Part shown: positions 6,467 to 11,010 of the stretch, piece after piece
Position numbering within the stretch: position 1 is the stretch's first letter
Layout of the letters: every line of letters begins with the position of its first letter
NCBI GenBank assembly: GCA_039029935.1
Contig: JBCCFC010000334.1
Span: 1 to 11,010 of the forward strand
Length of the DNA: 11,010 nucleotides
Reading direction: 5' to 3'
Source: G039029935 sp039029935
GTDB lineage: Bacteria; Chloroflexota; Anaerolineae; Caldilineales; Caldilineaceae
Position numbers and translations under genes: made by a program
The notes under the pieces: generated by a model
Database searches by the model: none
The model's input: the letters and a program-made list of their open reading frames with translations, nothing else
What the model was told of the DNA's origin: nothing

Positions 6467-6507
6467 TCGGTTGGTCGGCATCTCAGCCCCGAATACTGAC
6501 CAACCGA
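6467..6507. terminator. Hairpin between convergent genes
   Basis: TCGGTTGGTC 6467-6476 pairs perfectly with GACCAACCGA 6498-6507 around a 21-base loop. It begins 7 bases after the kinase stop and ends 30 bases before the stop of the opposing lipoprotein gene. It could terminate both convergent transcripts, although no T-run follows on either strand, so it may act as a stabilising 3' structure or be rho-dependent. Confidence 0.5.
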
Positions 6508-6536
6508 ATGCCACATACCAGCCTACCGATAACCAA

Positions 6537-7784
6537 TTACCGGCCCCCTTCGCCCTGTCCATATCCAGTCAACTCAACATAGCCGCGCCCCTCAACCGCC
6601 TCACCAGCAACTGTCCCGTTGATATCAATCGCTCCCTCGTAGTAGACAAAACTGACCTTCATTTCTTGGTCCGGTATCATCGTTTTCACCTCTAAGTCAA
6701 TGTCAAATTCAGCGAAGACAATCGACCAACTTGCCGGGTAGGTGATATCCGTTCGTGGGCTGGTCCACTCGTCGTTGACCGTCAACGTAAAGTCTTCCGC
6801 ATGGATGGTGATTTGTGAGCCGTCAGGGTAGACCAATGTGCCTTCAAAATCACCCACTGCACCACCACTGGCCTTGCGAATCTGTGCAAACATGAAGACC
6901 ATGCCATTGTCCAACTGCACACTAAACCAATCCCAACCCAGTGCATCCTCACTTAACGCGCTGGTCCCAAATTCATGGTCCATCCAACTGACGCCCGTCA
7001 CCTCAGCCGTGCTATCACCAATTGTAACTGTACCCGTTGAATCCAAGCCTACCAAACTGTAGTAGTAGCTCGCATTGCCTGCTTCTGGCCCCTTCTGGCT
7101 TAACCCTGCGTCCCCATGCAAAACCGCCGGTCGAGTCTCACGCAATTCCAACGCCAACGACACCGATTCTTCACTCTCATCATCTAGTATAGTTGATGCC
7201 ACCATCTGTGTAACACCTGGCTCAGTCTCCTCAACACGCCAATCTTCTAGCCAAACTTCATAGGCAGGGTCGCCACTCGCACCTGCCAGTCCACCAGCTC
7301 CCCGACTATAGCGTTCAAAGCTGTAGTGTTCTTGGTTCTCCACATCTGTCACCGCAAAATGCGCCATATAAATCTGGTTGGTTGCCCAATCTGACGAACG
7401 TTCTGTTATCTCACCTGTCAGCGCACTGCGAAAAATGGTAAACTGATAGCCATACTGTGCGCCATCTTCGGCCTCTAAATTGCCCGTATAATACCACCAC
7501 TCGGTTTTATATTCGGGATGCGCACCATGGTCCAGCGGAAACTCAAATGCGATGGGTTCATAGGCGCGTTCAAAGACATCATCGCTGGGGCCGCTCAATG
7601 CTTCGACAACATTCGCCGTCGCGAGTTGACTGCTCCTATTTCCGCTGCAGGCGGTGAGTAGGATGGTGAGAAGAAGGAGGACAAGGAGATGGGGAGATGG
7701 GGAGATGGGGAGATGGGGAGATGGAGGGTGACTCTGTAATGTATGTTGATGCTCTTGCAACTTTGCCATTTTGCAACCTTGCAT
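6537..7784 (-). CDS. Lipocalin-like CrtC/AttH-family lipoprotein
   Basis: A 415-residue secreted lipoprotein. The hydrophobic stretch HLLVLLLLTILLTAC (32-46) ends in a good lipobox (LTAC), with lipidation predicted at C46. The mature part shows the CrtC/AttH (lipocalin-like) hallmarks: TEWWYYTGNL (94-103), YGYQFTIFRS (111-120), VSWMDHEFGTSAL (265-277), WDWFSVQLDNG (284-294) and a final GRGYVELTGYG (399-409). The family name comes from carotenoid 1,2-hydratase, but members like this are usually uncharacterised surface lipoproteins, often near lipoprotein-export ABC systems; none is seen here. The start ATG 7784 is preceded by AAGGAG 10 bases upstream. The n-region before the hydrophobic core is unusually long (about 31 residues) and is almost entirely translated tandem repeat. 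No in-frame start exists nearer the hydrophobic core, so the repeats must be translated or the real start is missed. Confidence 0.82.
   Translation of the reverse strand: MQGCKMAKLQEHQHTLQSHPPSPHLPISPSPHLLVLLLLTILLTACSGNRSSQLATANVVEALSGPSDDVFERAYEPIAFEFPLDHGAHPEYKTEWWYYTGNLEAEDGAQYGYQFTIFRSALTGEITERSSDWATNQIYMAHFAVTDVENQEHYSFERYSRGAGGLAGASGDPAYEVWLEDWRVEETEPGVTQMVASTILDDESEESVSLALELRETRPAVLHGDAGLSQKGPEAGNASYYYSLVGLDSTGTVTIGDSTAEVTGVSWMDHEFGTSALSEDALGWDWFSVQLDNGMVFMFAQIRKASGGAVGDFEGTLVYPDGSQITIHAEDFTLTVNDEWTSPRTDITYPASWSIVFAEFDIDLEVKTMIPDQEMKVSFVYYEGAIDINGTVAGEAVEGRGYVELTGYGQGEGGR
7685..7724 (-). repeat. GGAGATGG octanucleotide array inside the lipoprotein signal region, five copies
   Basis: Five perfect consecutive 8-bp GGAGATGG units (CCATCTCC on the coding strand) fall within codons for residues about 20-33. 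Because 8 is not a multiple of 3, 24 bp encode one 8-residue cycle (PISPSPHL) and the same peptide appears in all three frames. Gain or loss of one unit shifts the downstream frame. After the array, one alternative frame stops at TAG 7636-7638 and the other near 7595. Confidence 0.92.
7754..7777 (-). repeat. GTTGCARR-type octamer remnant at the lipoprotein start
   Basis: Read on the coding strand, GTTGCAAA, ATGGCAAA and GTTGCAAG are three adjacent 8-bp units, the middle one degenerate. They encode residues 3 to about 10, right after the start codon. The unit is one base different from the GTTGAARR octamers at 1735-1790 and matches the GTTGCARR units at 10817-10839. Confidence 0.6.
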
Positions 7785-7951
7785 AGTTTGATTGCTCCTT
7801 TTTTCACAAACAATGATTAATGATTGTCAGTATAGGCAATCCGTTGTATCAATGATAGAGGCTAGATTGCAATTTTGAGTGCCTTGCATAATGCGTTGGT
7901 AGGGTAGAATCGCTACTAATTTCAACATAATGTCCTGTATCATACAAGCCA

Positions 7952-7980
7952 TTGCAAGTACCCATCGTGTTTGGTATAAT
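7952..7980 (+). promoter_or_regulatory. Sigma-70-type promoter upstream of the acuI-like gene
   Basis: TTGCAA at 7952-7957 (4/6) and a perfect TATAAT at 7975-7980 are spaced by 17 bases. The -10 lies in GTTTGGTATAATC (7969-7981), nearly identical to the promoter element at 4016-4028. Transcription would start near 7987, giving a leader of about 160 bases that contains the terminator-like hairpin at 8030. Confidence 0.6.
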
Positions 7981-8029
7981 CCGAATGCAATGAACACCTG
8001 TTTGATTATTTCCACCTATCATTAATAAA

Positions 8030-8069
8030 CCTTTGATGTCGCAACTCCAAGCGTGTCAAAGGGTTTTTT
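8030..8069 (+). terminator. Rho-independent terminator-like hairpin in the acuI leader
   Basis: CCTTTGA 8030-8036 pairs perfectly with TCAAAGG 8056-8062. The stem can continue through two G-U pairs and a bulge to CGC 8040-8042 with GCG 8051-8053, leaving the loop AACTCCAA. One G and then TTTTTT (8064-8069) follow. No rightward gene lies upstream within the intergenic region, so it would end a roughly 80-base RNA from the promoter at 7952-7980, or attenuate the downstream gene. Confidence 0.6.
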
Positions 8070-8146
8070 AAAGGGGATTTTGACTCATGATTTTTGTACA
8101 TCAACAGATGTATTACACATAAGAATGACAAGGAGAGTGTCAGACA

Positions 8147-9148
8147 ATGAATGACCTAACATTTCGCGCAATGATAGTCCGTGAGCAAGAGGATGGCTCA
8201 TTTACACGTGCAATCGAGGAACGAACCATCAATGATTTACCAGATAATCCTGTTACAGTCAAAGTGCATTATTCATCATTAAACTACAAAGATGCACTGT
8301 CTGCCACAGGCAACAAAGGTGTGACACGCAACTATCCACACACGCCAGGCATTGATGTGGCAGGTGAGGTGGTTGCCAGCGATTCAGCGGATTTTAGTGT
8401 CGGTGACAAAGTGTTGGTGATCTGCCATGATTTGGGTGCAAACACGGATGGTGGCTATGGACAGTATATTCGTGTCCCCGCTGAGTGGATATCTAAGTGT
8501 CCAGAGAATTTGTCGCTGCGTGAGGCGATGATTTATGGCACGGCTGGCTTTACGGCGGCGATGTCTGTGCAGGCGTTGCTCGACCATGATGTGACACCGG
8601 ATAAAGGTGAAGTGCTGGTAACGGGTGCGACGGGTGGTGTCGGCAGTGTGGCTGTTGGCATTTTGGGTAAACTTGGCTATAACGTGGTCGCCGCCACTGG
8701 CAAACAGGACCAAGTGGAATTTCTCAAAAAGTTGGGGGCAACATCTATTGTAGGACGTGAGGAAGTCACCGACGAGAGCAAACGCCCCATGCTCAAGGGA
8801 CGCTGGGCAGGTGTGGTTGACTCTGTCGGCGGGTCGATGCTTGTGACAGCCCTCAAAGCAACTCAGTATGGTGGTAGTGTGACCTGTTGTGGTCTTGTCG
8901 CCTCACCTAGCCTCAATGCAACCGTCTTCCCCTTTATCCTACGCGGTATTAACCTGCTTGGTATTGACGCGGCCAGTTGCGACATTTCTGTGCGTCCACC
9001 GCTCTGGGATAAGCTGGCAAATGAGTGGCAGTTGTCACAGTTGGAGTCGATGGTTGCCAATGAATGTACGCTGGACACGTTGGAGCCAGAGATTCAGAAG
9101 ATTTTGCAGGGGCAGCAGCGGGGTCGGGTGGTTGTGAAGTTATTATAA
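8147..9148 (+). CDS. acuI: AcuI/YhdH-type NADPH-dependent reductase (acrylyl-CoA reductase family)
   Basis: A 333-residue medium-chain dehydrogenase/reductase without structural or catalytic zinc ligands. Family signatures are YSSLNYKDAL (42-51), PHTPGIDVAGEVV (64-76), GGYGQYIRVP (102-111), the Rossmann nucleotide loop VTGATGGVGSVAV (158-170), and FPFILRGINLLGIDA (261-275), the last characteristic of the YhdH/AcuI group. AcuI reduces acryloyl-CoA to propionyl-CoA with NADPH, relevant to DMSP or 3-hydroxypropionate metabolism and acrylate detoxification. Many homologues are annotated only as quinone oxidoreductase YhdH/YhfP, and the substrate here is inferred from the family. ATG 8147 follows AAGGAG at 8130-8135. 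The gene is alone on its strand, with its own promoter and a hairpin-bearing leader, and a long palindrome 7 bases after the stop. Confidence 0.88.
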   Translation: MNDLTFRAMIVREQEDGSFTRAIEERTINDLPDNPVTVKVHYSSLNYKDALSATGNKGVTRNYPHTPGIDVAGEVVASDSADFSVGDKVLVICHDLGANTDGGYGQYIRVPAEWISKCPENLSLREAMIYGTAGFTAAMSVQALLDHDVTPDKGEVLVTGATGGVGSVAVGILGKLGYNVVAATGKQDQVEFLKKLGATSIVGREEVTDESKRPMLKGRWAGVVDSVGGSMLVTALKATQYGGSVTCCGLVASPSLNATVFPFILRGINLLGIDAASCDISVRPPLWDKLANEWQLSQLESMVANECTLDTLEPEIQKILQGQQRGRVVVKLL

Positions 9149-9155
9149 TCGTTCA

Positions 9156-9190
9156 TAGAAGTCCGACTTTTGACAAAAGTCGGACTTCTA
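9156..9190. repeat. 35-bp nested palindrome after the acuI-like gene
   Basis: Bases 9156-9172 (TAGAAGTCCGACTTTTG) are the exact reverse complement of 9174-9190, leaving one central base; a realistic RNA hairpin is 15-16 bp with a 3-5 base loop. Each arm also contains a smaller palindrome (AAGTC, centre base, GACTT), so one long or two short hairpins can form. There is no T-run, so it may be a terminator stem or a repetitive extragenic palindrome. The 126 bases from 9191 to 9316 that follow show nothing else clear. Confidence 0.85.
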
Positions 9191-9316
9191 CAGTACACCA
9201 CAATCTATCATGTAATCACAGGCAAATACCATACGTGTCGCTGATGGCGTGTTGGGCCAAGGCAACCATGTGGTAAGCCTACATTGCAAAAAATGACAAC
9301 AATGATAATCAACTCG

Positions 9317-10798
9317 TTAGGCGCGTACAAATTGGTTTGTTCGATCACGCCATGTCCACGCTTCTGGCACTTCAATGGACTCAGCAACATGCGCATCCAA
9401 CATGTCCGAAAGCTGCGTCACGACATCGGCATAGGCAGGGTCATGTGCTAGATTCTGTTTTTCAACAGGGTCAGCCTGCACATCAGCCAAGAAAACATCT
9501 TCATTACTGGCATCAGTCCGCTCACCGTCCACGCGCACATTCTTATCCAACCGATGCTGCTCGGTGCGCACACAGGAGCGGCGCGGCCAACCATGCTCGG
9601 TGCCATCGCTGTCCTTGTACACACCCACACCCAAGTTGGGGTAGATGCGACTGGTTTCAAAGCCATAGCCAATGGTGCTGTAGACCGCTTCCGGCGCAGG
9701 GTCATTGAAGAGATCACGCCCGCGGAATTGGGACAACGGCTCAATATCCACCATTGTACAAAGCGTCCGCGCCAAGTCCAGCCCCTCGTTGATATCGCTG
9801 CGACGTGTCCCCGCTATGCTACCGCCAGCCATCTCACCAGCCCAACTGATGATGCGTGGGACACGGTGGCTCTCTGGTGCATAGGTCTGCTTTTGAAAAC
9901 GGCCATAGTCGCCAATCGACACCCCATGATCGGCTTCAAAAATCACAATTGTGTTGTCGAGTTGACCACGCTCGCGCAGAAAATCGAGCAGCCGCCCAAT
10001 CTGGTCATCCATCCACGCCACTAGCCCATAGTAATAGGCATTGGCAAGAAAGATATCCTCTTCACTCATTTCATGACCTCTGGCGTTGTCAACAAAGCTG
10101 CGCTCAAATTGGCTCAACTCGCCATCTGCGGCGATGGTTCTCGGCCACGGTGCGTCCAGATAGCGTTGGTCATAGGTGGGTTGAGGGAAGACAGGTGTGT
10201 GTGGTTGCAGGTATGAAGCGCGTACAAAAAATGGTGCATCACCATTACTAATCGCCGATTGCATCCACTCGATGGCATTGGTCGCCAGAATATCGGATGG
10301 GAAGGGGCGGTCTGCTGGATAGACGCCGCCAATCGCTGTAGGGATACCGGGCGGTCGAATGATATTGAGGGTCTCGCGGTCAATATCTTTGTAGAAATCG
10401 GGCATGGCCGAGCCAGATGTATCCGAATATCCCCAAGGCTGGAGTGCTTTCGGTACATGCACCTTGCCAAAGTTGGCGACATTGTAGCCCTGCTTGGCAA
10501 AGAGCGCAGGGAAGGTCTGCACGGGTGCTGTCAGCGAGTCGTCAAAACGGTAATTGGGCCAGACAGCCTCGTTGTGGTAGACACCTGTTGCTTCGGGGTA
10601 CAACCCTGTCAGGATGCTGGCACGGGAAGCGACACAAACAGGGGAGTTACAGAAGCAGTTCTCAAAAAGGATACCCGACTCAGCCAGTGAGTCGATGTGC
10701 GGTGTACTGATGTCTGTGTAGGGATTGCCATAACAGCCCAAGGCATCCGTCCGCAGTTCATCGCTGTAAATCCATAGAATATTTGGTTTAGTTTTCAT
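9317..10798 (-). CDS. Sulfatase, CxAxR formylglycine type
   Basis: A 493-residue type I sulfatase that would hydrolyse a sulfate ester, perhaps on a carbohydrate; the substrate cannot be told. The alkaline-phosphatase-fold landmarks are present: PNILWIYSDELRTDALGCYG (5-24) with metal ligand D13, the maturation motif CVASR (C55-R59) in CVASRASILTGLYP, NFGKVH (K112, H114), LQPHTP (H200), FEADHGVSIGDYG (D290, H291) and a basic residue near K303. C55 would be converted to formylglycine. Position 57 is alanine, an accepted variant of CxPxR, and the usual second N-terminal aspartate is E14. No signal peptide is visible: the N-terminus runs straight into the first beta strand, suggesting a cytoplasmic enzyme. 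The start is ATG 10798, with GGAG 6 bases upstream; an in-frame TTG at 10810 overlaps that site and is rejected. The TAA stop is at 9317-9319. Confidence 0.9.
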   Translation of the reverse strand: MKTKPNILWIYSDELRTDALGCYGNPYTDISTPHIDSLAESGILFENCFCNSPVCVASRASILTGLYPEATGVYHNEAVWPNYRFDDSLTAPVQTFPALFAKQGYNVANFGKVHVPKALQPWGYSDTSGSAMPDFYKDIDRETLNIIRPPGIPTAIGGVYPADRPFPSDILATNAIEWMQSAISNGDAPFFVRASYLQPHTPVFPQPTYDQRYLDAPWPRTIAADGELSQFERSFVDNARGHEMSEEDIFLANAYYYGLVAWMDDQIGRLLDFLRERGQLDNTIVIFEADHGVSIGDYGRFQKQTYAPESHRVPRIISWAGEMAGGSIAGTRRSDINEGLDLARTLCTMVDIEPLSQFRGRDLFNDPAPEAVYSTIGYGFETSRIYPNLGVGVYKDSDGTEHGWPRRSCVRTEQHRLDKNVRVDGERTDASNEDVFLADVQADPVEKQNLAHDPAYADVVTQLSDMLDAHVAESIEVPEAWTWRDRTNQFVRA

Positions 10799-10816
10799 AG
10801 TGTTCTCCAATTAAAC

Positions 10817-10839
10817 GTTACAGGTTGCAGAGTTGCAGG
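10817..10839. repeat. GTTGCARR octamer remnant upstream of the sulfatase
   Basis: GTTACAG, GTTGCAGA and GTTGCAGG lie end to end with an 8-bp period (first unit one base short). They belong to the same octamer type as the units at 7754-7777 and are one base from those at 1735-1790. They sit 18 bases upstream of the sulfatase start codon, in its leader. Confidence 0.6.
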
Positions 10840-10912
10840 TTTCGTGATTCACATGTCATCATGATTTTTAATCTACTGCATTTGTCTCTATTTTCTTTTT
10901 ATATTTCATACT

Positions 10913-10942
10913 ATAATACCATTCACATTGGTAAACAAACAA
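10913..10942 (-). promoter_or_regulatory. Weak candidate promoter for the sulfatase
   Basis: On the minus strand TTGTTT (10942-10937) and TATTAT (10918-10913) are separated by 18 bases, about 115 bases upstream of the start codon. The region is AT-rich and such matches are easy to find, so support is slight. Nothing else is recognisable from 10840 to the end of the window. Confidence 0.2.
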
Positions 10943-11010
10943 TGATGCTTTAATTCTCTATAAAATTCTCTGGGGTAATGTATCTGAGTATGTATTTACT
11001 ACTGAACAAA

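Larger units (their letters stand above)
7785..8146. other. Divergent intergenic region between the lipoprotein and acuI-like genes
   Basis: These 362 bases contain no long reading frame. Leftward, AAGGAG at 7795-7800 is the lipoprotein ribosome-binding site. A TATACT box at 7829-7834 on the minus strand is a possible -10 without a good -35, and ACAAT/ATTGT arms at 7810-7827 flank ATTAAT. Rightward there is a promoter at 7952-7980, an 11-codon reading frame at 7990-8025 (MNTCLIISTYH), a terminator-like hairpin at 8030-8069 and a small hairpin at 8096-8113 (TACATC, AACA loop, GATGTA). The ribosome-binding site AAGGAG of the next gene is at 8130-8135. Confidence 0.7.

Noticed and set aside
6537..7784. 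Carotenoid 1,2-hydratase function
   Set aside because: The CrtC-type fold is shared, but this is a secreted lipoprotein without carotenoid genes nearby; only the fold family is supported.

Overview
This window looks like a piece of a bacterial chromosome from a lineage rich in short tandem repeats. I lean towards Chloroflexota, with a filamentous cyanobacterium as the alternative. The reasons are the dispersed octanucleotide repeat arrays, a Uma2 (DUF820) protein with a long Gln/Glu/Ala/Arg coiled-coil tail, a plant-type galacturonokinase relative and a secreted CrtC/AttH-type lipoprotein. This placement is inference; no rRNA or other phylogenetic marker is present.

Layout. Bases 1 to about 1690 are an IS110-family insertion sequence: a roughly 260-base non-coding left end that can fold like a bridge RNA, a DEDD-type transposase, and a short right end with a hairpin. 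Two tandem-repeat tracts follow directly (a 7-bp GTTGATA array and a seven-copy 8-bp YYTTCAAC array). Next come a YgfZ/GcvT-like folate-binding protein and CoaBC (coenzyme A biosynthesis), overlapping by four bases and surely co-translated. After a good sigma-70-type promoter come a Uma2-family protein and, 20 bases further on, a GHMP kinase that resembles plant galacturonokinase more than galactokinase. A hairpin separates this rightward set from a convergent leftward gene for a lipocalin-like (CrtC/AttH) lipoprotein. The signal-peptide region of that gene is built from 8-bp tandem repeats, which makes it a candidate phase-variable gene.

A 362-base divergent intergenic region holds a promoter, a possible tiny leader peptide and a rho-independent-terminator-like hairpin ahead of an AcuI/YhdH-type NADPH-dependent reductase. 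A 35-bp nested palindrome follows that gene. The last gene, leftward, is a sulfatase with a CxAxR maturation motif, preceded by another octamer-repeat remnant.

Most host genes are housekeeping or catabolic enzymes (CoA synthesis, Fe-S or folate-linked maintenance, sugar-acid phosphorylation, acrylyl-CoA-type reduction, sulfate ester cleavage) without one obvious shared pathway. The most interesting material is non-coding: the candidate IS110 bridge RNA, the related octamer repeats at several loci including inside a signal peptide, and the acuI leader.
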